Source: an uncultured Candidatus Saccharibacteria bacterium
GTDB taxonomy: Bacteria; Patescibacteriota; Saccharimonadia; Saccharimonadales; Saccharimonadaceae
Direction of reading: 5' to 3'
DNA: 64,000 nucleotides
NCBI GenBank assembly: GCA_938045445.1
Contig: CALIMM010000010.1
Span: 1-64,000, forward strand
Positions 33,597 through 43,134 of the stretch are shown here, one piece after another. The stretch's first letter is position 1. Each line of letters opens with the position of its first letter. Below the pieces are notes generated by a model. That model was not told the DNA's origin. It saw only the letters and a list, made by a program, of their open reading frames with translations, and made no database searches. A program made the translations under genes and the position numbers.

Positions 33597-36500
33597 ATGT
33601 CTTCTCACTCATCACCAGCTTTGCAACCGTCGGATTTTGTTCACCTGCACAACCACACCCATCATTCACTACTTGATGGCTTGACGAAAATTGGCGATCT
33701 TGTCAGTACTGTTAAAGACTATGGTATGACGGCAGCGGCTATTACTGACCATGGGACGATGAGTGGGGTGCTGGACTATTACAAGACAGCCAAGGCGGCG
33801 GGCGTCAAGCCAATCCTTGGCATTGAGGCGTACGTTGCTGCTCGCTCGCGCTTCGACCGTGACCCTGCCAAAGATAAGATGCGCTACCACCTGACGATCA
33901 TTGCGATGAATAATCAGGGCTACCATAACCTGATGCGGCTCAGTACAAAGGCGAACCTAGAAGGGATGTACTATAAGCCGCGGATTGACCACGACCTCCT
34001 CGAGGAGCTTAACGAAGGGCTGATTGTCCTAAGCGGCTGTGCAAGTGGTGAGATTGGTGAGGCACTGCGTTATGACGACTATGCCAAGGCGGTCGAGATT
34101 GCTCAATGGTATAAGCGTGTCTTTGGCGATCGCTACTACCTTGAGCTGCAAGACCATGGCCATCCCGAGTCTAATACACACTGGGACGTGCAAGCGAAGA
34201 TTAACGAGGGTCTGCGTCGCATGGCTGAGGAGCTGGACATCCCTCTAGTGGTGACCTGCGACGGCCACTACTTGACGCATGACTTCCAGGATGCACATGA
34301 GATATTGCTTTGCGTGGGGACGGGCTCGTTTTTGAGCGATGAAAAGCGGATGAGTCTGAAAGACTTCGAGCTCCATTTGACCGACCCACGTGATATCATT
34401 GCTCGCTGGGGAAGAGAGCTACCCGAGGCTATCACCAACACCAAGCAGATTGCCGACCGTTGCACTGTTGATATCGAGCTGGGCAAGATCCTCATCCCAA
34501 AGTACCCCTTGCCTGAGAGCGAGACGAGCGAACATAGCTATTTGCACAAGCTAGTGTATCGTGGCCTGGCCCAGCGTTACAATGGTATAAAACCTGAAGA
34601 TACTGCTGATCAGCTCCCCGAGCAGATCATCCCCACTTTGGCTGATGATGTGCGTGAGCGGGCCAAAATGGAGCTAGGCGTCATGGCAAGCATGGGGTAT
34701 GAGGGGTATTTCCTCATCGTGCAGGATTTCATCAACTGGGGTAAGAGCCAGGGGATTGTCTTTGGGCCGGGCCGGGGTAGTGCCGCAGGGTCGATCATTG
34801 CGTATGCGCTTAATATCACCGATCTTGACCCGCTCAAGTACGGTCTGCTCTTTGAGCGCTTCCTCAACCCCGATCGCATTAGCATGCCGGATATTGATGT
34901 CGACATTCAGGATACGCGGCGCGATGAGGTAATAGAATATTGCGCAAATAAGTATGGTCATGACCACGTCAGTAATATCGTCACCTTTGGTAAGATGGCG
35001 GCTCGGGCGGCGGTGCGTGATGTCGCGCGTGTGCTGGAGGTGCCGTATGCCGAAAGTGACCGCCTGGCCAAGATGGTGCCACCGCCCGCCCAGGGGCGGC
35101 ACATTCCGCTGGCTGTCAGCACTAAAGAAGATCCTGACCTTAAGCATGAGTACGAGACAAACCCGACTGCTAAGCAAGTCTTTGATTATGCCATTCAGTT
35201 AGAGGGGACAATTCGCAGCCATGGGGTACACGCGTGTGGTGTGGTGATTGCGCCCGACGAGCTTGTCAAATATATCCCACTTGAGCAGGCGCAGAAAGGC
35301 GTGGTGGCGACGCAATTTCCAATGGGCGAGGTAGAGGACCTTGGCTTGCTCAAGATGGACTTCCTTGGCCTGTCAAACTTATCGATTATTAACAATGCAA
35401 TGCGGATCATCCGCAAAGTCTATGGTGATACGATCGACCTCTCCACGCTGCCGCTCGATGACGAAGAAACCTACAAGCTCTTTCAGCGGGGGGATACAAC
35501 AGGGGTATTCCAGCTTGAGTCGGCTGGGATGAAGCGTTATTTGCGCGCCCTCAAGCCATCACACTTTGAGGATATCATTGCAATGGTGGCGCTGTATCGG
35601 CCAGGGCCAATGCAGTTTATCGATAGTTTTATTCGGCGCAAGCATGGTGAGGAGGAGATCACCTACCTTCACCCGGGGATGAAGAGCTCACTTGAGAACA
35701 CCTATGGTATTTTGGTCTATCAAGAGCAGTTTATGCAGATCTCCAAGGAGTGGTGCGGCTTTACTGGTGGCCAGGCCGACACCCTACGTAAGGCCGTTGG
35801 TAAGAAAAAGATCGACCTGATGAAGAGGGTTAAGCCGGAGTTTGTCGAAGGAGCGGTGAAGGTTGGTGGTGCGACGCGCGAGATGGCCGAGACATTTTGG
35901 ACGCAGCTGGAGGAGTTTGCCAATTACTGTTTCAATAAAAGCCATGCGGCGTGCTACGGGCTCATCGCCTACTGGACGGCATATCTCAAGGCGCACTACC
36001 CCGATGCCTTTATGGCGGCCTTGATGACGAGTGACCACGATGATGTTGACCGGCTGGCGATTGAGATTACAGAGTGTAAGCATATGGGCCTAACGGTGCT
36101 TAACCCTGATGTGAATGAATCGTACGAGGAATTTGCGGTGGTACCGGGCAAGAAGCAGATTCGCTTTGGTATGGCAGCAGTGAAGGGCGTTGGCGTGGGC
36201 GCAGTGGAGGAGATCGTCAAGATGCGTGACCGCGATGGGAAGTTTGCGACGGTGGAGGACTTTGCCAAGCGTGTCTCGACGAGTAAGTGCAATAAGCGAG
36301 TGTGGGAGTCGCTCATTAAGTCGGGTGGCTTTGATGCGCTGGGCGATCGCTCTGACCTCCTCTTTAATCTTGAGAATGTCCTTGCTTTTGCCAGCAAATT
36401 ACAGAAGGAAGCGTTGAGTGGCCAGACCGATCTCTTCGGTAGCCTCGCCGATAGCTCGACCGAGGTTATGCCGTCAATTGAGCTTAAGCCAGCGCCCGTC

Positions 36501-37307
36501 AAACACACCGACAAAGAGCGCCTGATGTGGGAGCGCGAGCTGATTGGTCTCTACATTAGTGCGCACCCGCTCGACAACTACGACACGTTCTTTGCTGAGC
36601 AGACCGTGCCACTGCGTAATGTCTCGCCGCAGATCGACGGCCAGACAGTAACGATCGGTGGCCTCGTGACGCGCCTGCGGACGATTGTGACGAAGTCGGG
36701 CAGCAAGATGGCCTTTGTAGGAATTGAGGACAAATCGGGTGAGAGTGAGATTATTATTTTCCCGAATCTGTATGAGAAGCTTGCTGGCCAGCTAGAGCAA
36801 GATGTGGTAATCACTGCCAGTGGCAAGGTGAGCGCGCGCGATCGTGATGGCAACATTGGTGATGAAGCAAAGCTAATTGCCAATGAAATCACCGTCGTGA
36901 CTGATACCGACTTAGCCGAATACCAAGCAACTGGTCGCGCGATGTCTGCACCAACCGGCCCAGCAGCTACGCCCCGCCGCCGGTCATCATCGCAGAAGAA
37001 TACTACCCAGCGTTCAGCGCGAGCATCGGCAGGCACGACAGCACCGTCAACACCACAGGCCCCGCCACCCAAACCGCTTGATACACTCCCAACGGTCTAT
37101 GTGCGGGTCAAGAACCCCGATGATATGGCTGCTCTTACGAAGTTTAAGCAGCTGTGTACAGAAAACCCAGGCCAGCACGATATTATTATGATGCTCGGTG
37201 ATGACAAAACATCGGCAATCCGCTTGCCGTTCCGGGTCGACGTGCAGCAGCAGCTGCAGGACGAGCTTGCGCAGATCCTCGGTAGTGACTGCGTTGTTGT
37301 TAAATAA
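33597..37307 (+). CDS. dnaE: DNA polymerase III alpha subunit
   Basis: 1236 residues, the replicative polymerase. Order: PHP domain (about 13-290, FVHLHNHTHHSLLDG), palm with FGPGRGSAAGS and catalytic Asp residues in MPDIDVD (about 430-436), fingers, helix-hairpin-helix (about 860-900), OB domain (about 1010-1085, VTIGGLVTRLRTIVTKSGS). A linker rich in Ala/Pro/Ser/Arg (about 1120-1165) leads to a short C-terminal domain. This is the DnaE1-type architecture. It is monocistronic and followed by a perfect long inverted repeat. Confidence 0.97.
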   Translation: MSSHSSPALQPSDFVHLHNHTHHSLLDGLTKIGDLVSTVKDYGMTAAAITDHGTMSGVLDYYKTAKAAGVKPILGIEAYVAARSRFDRDPAKDKMRYHLTIIAMNNQGYHNLMRLSTKANLEGMYYKPRIDHDLLEELNEGLIVLSGCASGEIGEALRYDDYAKAVEIAQWYKRVFGDRYYLELQDHGHPESNTHWDVQAKINEGLRRMAEELDIPLVVTCDGHYLTHDFQDAHEILLCVGTGSFLSDEKRMSLKDFELHLTDPRDIIARWGRELPEAITNTKQIADRCTVDIELGKILIPKYPLPESETSEHSYLHKLVYRGLAQRYNGIKPEDTADQLPEQIIPTLADDVRERAKMELGVMASMGYEGYFLIVQDFINWGKSQGIVFGPGRGSAAGSIIAYALNITDLDPLKYGLLFERFLNPDRISMPDIDVDIQDTRRDEVIEYCANKYGHDHVSNIVTFGKMAARAAVRDVARVLEVPYAESDRLAKMVPPPAQGRHIPLAVSTKEDPDLKHEYETNPTAKQVFDYAIQLEGTIRSHGVHACGVVIAPDELVKYIPLEQAQKGVVATQFPMGEVEDLGLLKMDFLGLSNLSIINNAMRIIRKVYGDTIDLSTLPLDDEETYKLFQRGDTTGVFQLESAGMKRYLRALKPSHFEDIIAMVALYRPGPMQFIDSFIRRKHGEEEITYLHPGMKSSLENTYGILVYQEQFMQISKEWCGFTGGQADTLRKAVGKKKIDLMKRVKPEFVEGAVKVGGATREMAETFWTQLEEFANYCFNKSHAACYGLIAYWTAYLKAHYPDAFMAALMTSDHDDVDRLAIEITECKHMGLTVLNPDVNESYEEFAVVPGKKQIRFGMAAVKGVGVGAVEEIVKMRDRDGKFATVEDFAKRVSTSKCNKRVWESLIKSGGFDALGDRSDLLFNLENVLAFASKLQKEALSGQTDLFGSLADSSTEVMPSIELKPAPVKHTDKERLMWERELIGLYISAHPLDNYDTFFAEQTVPLRNVSPQIDGQTVTIGGLVTRLRTIVTKSGSKMAFVGIEDKSGESEIIIFPNLYEKLAGQLEQDVVITASGKVSARDRDGNIGDEAKLIANEITVVTDTDLAEYQATGRAMSAPTGPAATPRRRSSSQKNTTQRSARASAGTTAPSTPQAPPPKPLDTLPTVYVRVKNPDDMAALTKFKQLCTENPGQHDIIMMLGDDKTSAIRLPFRVDVQQQLQDELAQILGSDCVVVK

Positions 37308-37330
37308 TGCCGTCTCCGCGAGAGGGGTGA

Positions 37331-37413
37331 CTCGCGCCGCCCTGGGAGTCTGCAGATTGCGCGTGTTATAAAGAAACTTCGAACAATTGCGTCTACGACC
37401 AGGGCGGCGCGAG
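37331..37413. repeat. Perfect 15 bp G/C-rich inverted repeat
   Basis: Arms CTCGCGCCGCCCTGG (37331-37345) and CCAGGGCGGCGCGAG (37399-37413) are exact reverse complements with a 53 nt spacer. No T-run follows and no reading frame or tRNA fits. It is in the 243 bp gap after dnaE. Confidence 0.75.
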
Positions 37414-37550
37414 GCCAGATACTTGCGAGGCGAGCGAAATAAGCTCAAGCACAGGCAAGTTGTGGGCGGTGGCTTGGTCGTGCCACCTGCTGCTAGTATA
37501 ACCCGATATTTGCCACAACGCAAACAAAATGGGTACATATAATATTGCAA

Positions 37551-38087
37551 CTATCCAGCAGTTGTGAGTGTATAGAGCGCGATACCGGTCGCGACTGATA
37601 CGTTAAATGATTCCTTCTGCCCTTGCATCGGAATCTCGATAATGTCATCCACAAGCATGAGCGTTTCGGCCGGAATACCATGGACTTCTTCGCCAAGCAA
37701 AAGGACGAGCTTATCTGGTGGCTGATACTGCGAAAGATTAACAGAGGTAGGAGCTTGCTCGAGCGCAACAATGCGATACCCAGCAAACTGCGCCAGGTCG
37801 AGCTCTGGCTGGTAATCAAACGGCACAAGAGCTTCGGCACCAAGCGCTGTCTTGTGAATCTGCTGGGTGATCTTCTCGCGAATATGTGGCAGGCGTGGGT
37901 CGGCTCGCACGGTTTCTTCTGAGTGATAGGCACAGTGTGGTGGGGTTGGCTGAAGGGCAAGATCGGGGTAGGGCGTGTAGCCACTGAGGATGAGCCGCTG
38001 CACACCAAATCCTTCGCAGGTACGAAAGATCGATCCGACATTGTGCGCTGAGCGAATGTTGTGCGCGATAACAATAATCTCTGGCAT
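37551..38087 (-). CDS. TrmH/SpoU family RNA 2'-O-methyltransferase
   Basis: 178 residues from the ATG 6 nt after TATAAT. The SPOUT fold motifs are NIRSAHNVGSIFRTCEGFG (motif 1), LLLGEEVHGIP (motif 2) and IPMQGQKESFNVSVATGIALY (motif 3), which together form the knotted S-adenosylmethionine site. It resembles the short TrmL/TrmH group modifying tRNA; the exact target is not decided. The gene is divergent from pilB (72 bp between starts), both leaderless. Confidence 0.9.
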   Translation of the reverse strand: MPEIIVIAHNIRSAHNVGSIFRTCEGFGVQRLILSGYTPYPDLALQPTPPHCAYHSEETVRADPRLPHIREKITQQIHKTALGAEALVPFDYQPELDLAQFAGYRIVALEQAPTSVNLSQYQPPDKLVLLLGEEVHGIPAETLMLVDDIIEIPMQGQKESFNVSVATGIALYTLTTAG

Positions 38088-38093
38088 AGTTGT

Positions 38094-38099
38094 ATTATA
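38094..38099 (-). promoter_or_regulatory. -10 box of TrmH-like gene, leaderless arrangement
   Basis: Minus-strand TATAAT ends 6 nt before the ATG at 38087; this fixes the start. Confidence 0.6.
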
Positions 38100-38146
38100 C
38101 CTGAAGTGCTTTGGACTTGCCCCTATATTTACCACGAGCTTTTTGT

Positions 38147-38152
38147 TACACT
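38147..38152 (+). promoter_or_regulatory. -10 box of pilB-like gene, leaderless arrangement
   Basis: TACACT ends 7 nt before the ATG at 38160. Confidence 0.5.
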
Positions 38153-38159
38153 AAGAAGG

Positions 38160-39782
38160 ATGAATGAAGATGAAGTCCAACAACGTCGTCGCCAGCAAGA
38201 TGAGGCGTCGACCGAGCAACGATCGCGCATTCTTGGCCTCAAATACCTTGATATGCGCCCCATCGAAGAGACGCTGCCACTAGCACGCGACCTAATGACG
38301 ATCGAGGAGATGCACAACCTCTATATGCTGCCGCTAACTGACGGTAATGAGCAGGAATCGTATCAGTTTGCCGTTACGACACAAACGCCCCAGTCGGTTA
38401 TCCAGCGGACGCGGCGCACGTATCAAGACCGAGGGCTACCTGTCGAATTTTATTTGATTAGCCTCAGTGCTTACCGCGTGTTGATGAACCGCTTCGACCC
38501 ACCAAAGAAGATCGTCTACGATGATATCAAGATTGCCAAAGCGGGTGATAGCGAGACCATTGCCGAGGTGAGCCAGACGCTTGGGCGAGTCAGTAGTGAG
38601 GAGGTTTTTGACTTTTTGATCAACCAGGCGGATATGCTCGGCGCGAGCGATATCCACATCGAGAATGAGCGTCATGATATCCGGATTCGCCTCCGTGTTG
38701 ATGGTGCACTTCACCCCGTCGCGACGATTAGCCGCAGCCGCTACCGTGTGATCATGGGTGAGCTTGCTAGCCGAGCTGGTGTGTCGAGTGCTTCGATGGA
38801 ACCGCAGTCGGGTCACATCCAAAAGGATGTAACGCATGGTAATGCGACGCACTTGCTCAACATCCGTGTCGAGACTGTGCCAACCATGTATGGGCAAGAT
38901 GCCGTGCTGCGTCTCTTCAACTTCGACGAGAGCTTGCTTAATCTCGACCTGCTGGGTATCCCGCCCAAGCAGCGCCAGCAGATTGATGAAATCGTTAGCC
39001 ATCCGCGCGGCCTTGTGCTGATGGTTGGGCCAACGGGCTCAGGTAAATCTACCACGCTTTACAGCATGCTCAATGCCCTCAACACGACCGACCGTAAGAT
39101 TATTACTCTGGAGGATCCAATCGAATATGGCCTGGCTGGTATCTCGCAAATCCCGATTAATACGAGCGCCGGTGGGAGCTTTGGTGAGGGTTTGCGCAGC
39201 GTGCTTCGTCTCGATCCAGATGTCGTGATGGTGGGTGAGATCCGTGATGTCGATACGGCGCGCACTGCCATTCAAGCGTCGATTACCGGCCACTTGGTGA
39301 TGTCGAGCTTCCATGCTAATAGTAGTAGCGCGGCCTTTAGCCGGATGATCGACCTGATTGGTGTGAACCCGATTTTTGCCAGTGCTATCCGCCTTGTGGT
39401 GGCGCAGCGTTTGGTGCGGCGTCTCGTGGACGAGACCAAAGAAGCCTATGAGCCGGATGACGCCACGCGCAGCTATGTCAAGCGAGTCCTTGCTGATATT
39501 CCTGAGGAGGTAGAGCATCCGGATCTCGACACCTTCAAACTCTGGCGGCCAGTACCAAGCGATGATGCGCCATTTGGCTACAAGGGCCGTATGGTGATTA
39601 TGGAGCAGCTTATCGTGACCCCAGGTATTCAGAAGTTCATCCGCGGAGACTTTACCGATGTCCATCCAGACGTCATCGAAAAAGCCGCCCAGCGCGAAGG
39701 TATGCTCACCCTCGAGCAAATTGGCGTCCTTGCTGCTCTGCGCGGCGAGACGACGCTAGAGGAAGTCGGGCGGGTGATATAA
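38160..39782 (+). CDS. pilB: Type IV pilus assembly ATPase PilB / GspE family
   Basis: 540 residues. It is the hexameric ATPase that drives pilin assembly at the inner face of the membrane. N-terminal domain about 1-150; N2 region (DFLINQADMLGASDIHIE), Walker A GPTGSGKST, Asp box and Walker B (VVMVGEIRDVDTA), His box (GHLVMSSFHAN). The CxxC...CxxC zinc site typical of PilB/GspE is absent (RRLVDETKEAYEPD where Cys are expected). It is located far from the pilin gene (23153) and no pilC or pilT is nearby. Confidence 0.93.
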   Translation: MNEDEVQQRRRQQDEASTEQRSRILGLKYLDMRPIEETLPLARDLMTIEEMHNLYMLPLTDGNEQESYQFAVTTQTPQSVIQRTRRTYQDRGLPVEFYLISLSAYRVLMNRFDPPKKIVYDDIKIAKAGDSETIAEVSQTLGRVSSEEVFDFLINQADMLGASDIHIENERHDIRIRLRVDGALHPVATISRSRYRVIMGELASRAGVSSASMEPQSGHIQKDVTHGNATHLLNIRVETVPTMYGQDAVLRLFNFDESLLNLDLLGIPPKQRQQIDEIVSHPRGLVLMVGPTGSGKSTTLYSMLNALNTTDRKIITLEDPIEYGLAGISQIPINTSAGGSFGEGLRSVLRLDPDVVMVGEIRDVDTARTAIQASITGHLVMSSFHANSSSAAFSRMIDLIGVNPIFASAIRLVVAQRLVRRLVDETKEAYEPDDATRSYVKRVLADIPEEVEHPDLDTFKLWRPVPSDDAPFGYKGRMVIMEQLIVTPGIQKFIRGDFTDVHPDVIEKAAQREGMLTLEQIGVLAALRGETTLEEVGRVI

Positions 39783-39843
39783 TGCGCTATCTTGCTGAAG
39801 AATACTTAGGGCCGATCTGTACTATGTATTATATAGCGGATTT

Positions 39844-39872
39844 TTGACAAAGTATCATTTTTTGCGTATTAT
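39844..39872 (+). promoter_or_regulatory. Strong promoter of the 39881 gene, leaderless arrangement
   Basis: TTGACA at 39844-39849 and TATTAT at 39867-39872 with the ideal 17 nt spacer. The ATG is 8 nt after the -10 box, so transcription should start about 1-2 nt before it. Confidence 0.75.
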
Positions 39873-39880
39873 ATTATGGC

Positions 39881-41656
39881 ATGTCGCATGAACAGATTGA
39901 TTATCCACGAGAACCCGAATCACTTCAAGTGTCTGTCATAGACCGTAACCTTAGTGGAGAAGAGCTTAGCATAACGCTACCAGACAATGTTGGTAAAATG
40001 CCGTCTAGTGAGCGTGAGTCGAGCCTAAACGAACGGCAGTTAGAAGAAGATATAGCATCACTCAATGCGAGTTTTACAGTCTTTGGTGGTGTGCTTGAGC
40101 ACTTATCGCTTGTGATGCAACAGCATAAGGAGGCGGCTATAGCTATGCAAAATACTGAGCATACGCTTCGGCAGTGCCACTTTACGAGTGAGAGGTATAA
40201 ATACTGCGTGCGTCGTGCACTATTGTGCGAAGCTAACTCGTGGCGTACAGCAAATATGCGATTGTATCCGGCAGCAGCGGAGCGTGCACAGCAATACATC
40301 AATAAGCAGCGCGACAAGCTAGCGATGCGAAGTGTGCGCGCCGTTAAGACGGTATTTCTGGCTGGCGGAATAGTGCAGGTGCCAGATTGGTGTCATACGG
40401 TTATTCCAAAGCGTACTGAATGGCAGCAGGATAAAGCTCTGCTACCATCGGCAGCTAACGATATATACCAAAAGTTAGTTCAGGAGGCAGTCGATTGGGC
40501 AGTAGCGCAGTGCGAACAGATAGCCTTTGATGAGCCACAGCAATCATGCTACGATGACGAAATTGCAATCTGTAAACCGGAGAGTCAACATCTCGATGCA
40601 TTGCAAACAGAGCATGCAGCGTTAGTTGCGCAAGCTCGGCAGCTTGAACAATCGCGAGACGAGGAATATACAACGGTACCGGCTGATACGTTGCTGTCCT
40701 TCTGCCACTACCTCACAGAGCATATACCACAGATTAGCCAGACGCAAATCGCGCTCTTACAATGGTTTGATCGATCGGATAAGGCGATAACTCATGATAT
40801 AGCACAGCGCTTGGTTGATCGCCTCTGGCCAAAGAGTGCACAGCACGCTGATCGTCAGTTAATTGATATGCAAACGGAACAGATCATTGCTGAGGCGGCT
40901 GAGCGGCTAGCCAATGCATTGGTAGCGTACCAACCGACAGCTGACCAGCTAGCAACCCATGATTTGCTAAATGTATCTAGCAATAAACGACGCAGCATGC
41001 AGGACTCAGTAGATATACTGCCTAACAAGTCGAATCAGCCAGATAATGTCACGTCGCTGCCAGTATCAGAACCACTACACCCTCGTGCAGAAACCGAACA
41101 TGTGTCGCTTGATTACCTTACCGTGCCGCACAAGCTTGTACCATGGCTTGAGGTGGATAGTCGTGATAGTACAGTGAGTTGTAAAGTTGTTGTCGATAAC
41201 GTACCTGGGGCGCTTGTGATCGATTGCCGTAGCAAAGCACTGCAAGAAATTGAGCGTCGAATGGACGGCTACAGGTCAACACCGTGGGATTATATAGCAC
41301 CAAATGTACAGCAACGTCTCACACACTATGCTCAGGTGGCTATGTCGGACGGTGGTTTAATTCATGCTGGTAAATTCTCAAGCGTTGATAAAAACGGTGA
41401 ATCGACTTACCCGCACCCTGTGATTTACAGTAAGGACGCGAAGCACAATGTGATGCGTGTCTACATATCGAACCTACGGGTCAACCAGATGGACAATACA
41501 CTTGCAGGCGTGCGTGAGCAACTCACAGCAATGCAGGTGCACGAATTGATTATGCTGATCGGTGTTTGTGACAAGCAGCACCAGCTGGCGACATTGGCAG
41601 AAATTACCGGACGCTCTCGACGAGAGCTACGCAAACAGCGCGTAGGTAGCATTTAA
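39881..41656 (+). CDS. Large hypothetical protein, family not recognised
   Basis: 591 residues, soluble, no signal peptide or membrane helix. Residues about 45-330 are mostly helical with several Cys (for example C98, C108, C115) and Gln/Glu-rich coiled coil (HLDALQTEHAALVAQARQL). A low-complexity hinge (about 355-410) leads to a C-terminal domain of about 180 residues containing YPHPVIYSKDAKHNVMRVYIS. The two-part design resembles effector-like or structural proteins, but no motif assigns a function. It has the best consensus promoter in the window and its own terminator. Codon use is more A/T-rich than that of pilB. Not a shadow: no competing frame. Confidence 0.75.
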   Translation: MSHEQIDYPREPESLQVSVIDRNLSGEELSITLPDNVGKMPSSERESSLNERQLEEDIASLNASFTVFGGVLEHLSLVMQQHKEAAIAMQNTEHTLRQCHFTSERYKYCVRRALLCEANSWRTANMRLYPAAAERAQQYINKQRDKLAMRSVRAVKTVFLAGGIVQVPDWCHTVIPKRTEWQQDKALLPSAANDIYQKLVQEAVDWAVAQCEQIAFDEPQQSCYDDEIAICKPESQHLDALQTEHAALVAQARQLEQSRDEEYTTVPADTLLSFCHYLTEHIPQISQTQIALLQWFDRSDKAITHDIAQRLVDRLWPKSAQHADRQLIDMQTEQIIAEAAERLANALVAYQPTADQLATHDLLNVSSNKRRSMQDSVDILPNKSNQPDNVTSLPVSEPLHPRAETEHVSLDYLTVPHKLVPWLEVDSRDSTVSCKVVVDNVPGALVIDCRSKALQEIERRMDGYRSTPWDYIAPNVQQRLTHYAQVAMSDGGLIHAGKFSSVDKNGESTYPHPVIYSKDAKHNVMRVYISNLRVNQMDNTLAGVREQLTAMQVHELIMLIGVCDKQHQLATLAEITGRSRRELRKQRVGSI

Positions 41657-41671
41657 AGAGAAACCGTGCAG

Positions 41672-41712
41672 AAATAAAACTACGTGGCTTTGTATGCTAC
41701 GTAGTTTTATTT
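41672..41712. terminator. Bidirectional intrinsic terminator
   Basis: Stem AAATAAAACTACGT and ACGTAGTTTTATTT with T-rich ends on both strands; lies between the convergent 39881 gene and malic enzyme gene. Confidence 0.85.
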
Positions 41713-41840
41713 CTTGGGCTTGCTGTCTCTTGCGTGACAAAACTCACCGATATAACCAGTGCTCTACGAGGTTACGTGAGGTATATAAAGTGAGAAGGCA
41801 AGATTTAGGAATGTAGACCTTGGCGAGTATAAATATTGAC

Positions 41841-42974
41841 CTAGCGAATAACCTTCGCCACAGCCTCCACTACGCGTTCATCAAATGGTGAGGGGATGAC
41901 GTAGTCTGCTGTGGGTTCATCGACCAGCGCTGCCAGCGCCTGGGCGGCGGCGAGCTTGTGCTCGTCGGTGATTTTTTGCACGCCATTATCGAGCGCACCA
42001 CGGAAGATACCTGGGAAGGCCAGGGCGTTATTGACTTGGTTGGGGAAGTCGCTGCGGCCAGTGGCGATGACGGCAGCGCCGGCTGCTTTGGCGCTATCTG
42101 GCATGATTTCTGGCACTGGGTTGGCCAGGGCAAAGATAATCGGGTCTTTGGCCATCATCCCGACGAGCTCTGGGGTCAGCAACCCGGCGCGCGATACACC
42201 AATGAATACATCGGCATCTGCCATGGCGTCTTCCAGCGACCCCTGCTGCGCGGCATCAACGTACGCAAGCAGGGCAGTCTTTTCGGCGTTGAGGTCGGTG
42301 CGGTGGCTGCCCACGATGCCTTTGCTATCAACCGCCACGATATGCCGAGCGCCGTAAGTATGCAGTAACTTAATAATAGCAGTGCCAGCAGCGCCAGCGC
42401 CGACCACGACAAATTTGCTATCAGCCAGGCTGCGGCCCGTCAGCTTGGCAGCGTTGATGAGCCCAGCTAGTACCACCACAGCCGTGCCGTGCTGGTCGTC
42501 GTGGAAAACGGGGATATCCAGCTCGGCCTTGAGGCGCTCCTCAATCTCGAAGCACTTGGGCGCGGCGATATCCTCGAGATTAATGGCGCCAAAGCTTGGT
42601 GCGATTGCCTTAACCGTAGCGATAATCTCCTCTGGCTGGTGCACGTCGAGCACGATTGGCACGGCATCGACACCAGCAAAATGCTTAAATAGCAGCGCCT
42701 TACCTTCCATAACCGGCATGGCTGCCTTGGGGCCGAGGTTGCCTAGACCTAGGATGGCCGAACCATCACTAATGACTGCCACGAGGTTATTCGTCCAGGT
42801 GTAGGTTGGCAGCGTAGCGGGGTCATCTGCAATCGCCTTGCTCACTGCGCCCACGCCAGGGCTGTAGTAGCTGCTAAGTTTATCGCGATCAAGCTCATCG
42901 CTATCGCGTAGGCTAGTGGTGATTTTGCCCTTATATTTTTTGTGTAGGTCGAGTGCAAGTTTGTTATAATCCAT
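41841..42974 (-). CDS. NAD(P)-dependent malic enzyme, short bacterial type
   Basis: 377 residues from the ATG 7 nt after TATACT. It decarboxylates malate to pyruvate with NAD(P)+. Conserved parts: YYSPGVGAVSKAI, VISDGSAILGLGNLG, catalytic region EDIAAPKCFEIE, metal-binding IPVFHDDQHGTAVV, and Rossmann motif VVVGAGAAGTA. Length matches the small malic enzymes of Gram-positive and CPR bacteria. In a fermenting epibiont it would link malate to pyruvate and reducing power (inference). Two large unrecognised genes flank it. Confidence 0.95.
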   Translation of the reverse strand: MDYNKLALDLHKKYKGKITTSLRDSDELDRDKLSSYYSPGVGAVSKAIADDPATLPTYTWTNNLVAVISDGSAILGLGNLGPKAAMPVMEGKALLFKHFAGVDAVPIVLDVHQPEEIIATVKAIAPSFGAINLEDIAAPKCFEIEERLKAELDIPVFHDDQHGTAVVVLAGLINAAKLTGRSLADSKFVVVGAGAAGTAIIKLLHTYGARHIVAVDSKGIVGSHRTDLNAEKTALLAYVDAAQQGSLEDAMADADVFIGVSRAGLLTPELVGMMAKDPIIFALANPVPEIMPDSAKAAGAAVIATGRSDFPNQVNNALAFPGIFRGALDNGVQKITDEHKLAAAQALAALVDEPTADYVIPSPFDERVVEAVAKVIR

Positions 42975-42981
42975 ACGCTCT

Positions 42982-42987
42982 AGTATA
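42982..42987 (-). promoter_or_regulatory. -10 box of malic enzyme gene, leaderless arrangement
   Basis: Minus-strand TATACT ends 7 nt before the ATG at 42974, favouring this start over a longer frame. Confidence 0.6.
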
Positions 42988-43134
42988 CCACGCATGCCAG
43001 AAAGAGTATGGGTGAGCCCAAGGATAAACAGCTGTCATTGCAATACTTTCGCGCCAAATGCTATTATATGATGCATGATACAAACCGAGCAAGGAGCCCT
43101 GCATAGCCCCAGCGGCTCATAATACGGAGTGATA

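Noticed and set aside
37331..37413. tRNA or rho-independent terminator at the dnaE inverted repeat
   Set aside because: Stem is too long for a tRNA acceptor, the loop lacks clover-leaf arms, and no T-run follows.
39881..41656. Phage or transposon gene for the 591-residue protein
   Set aside because: No integrase, transposase, terminal repeats or phage neighbours are visible.
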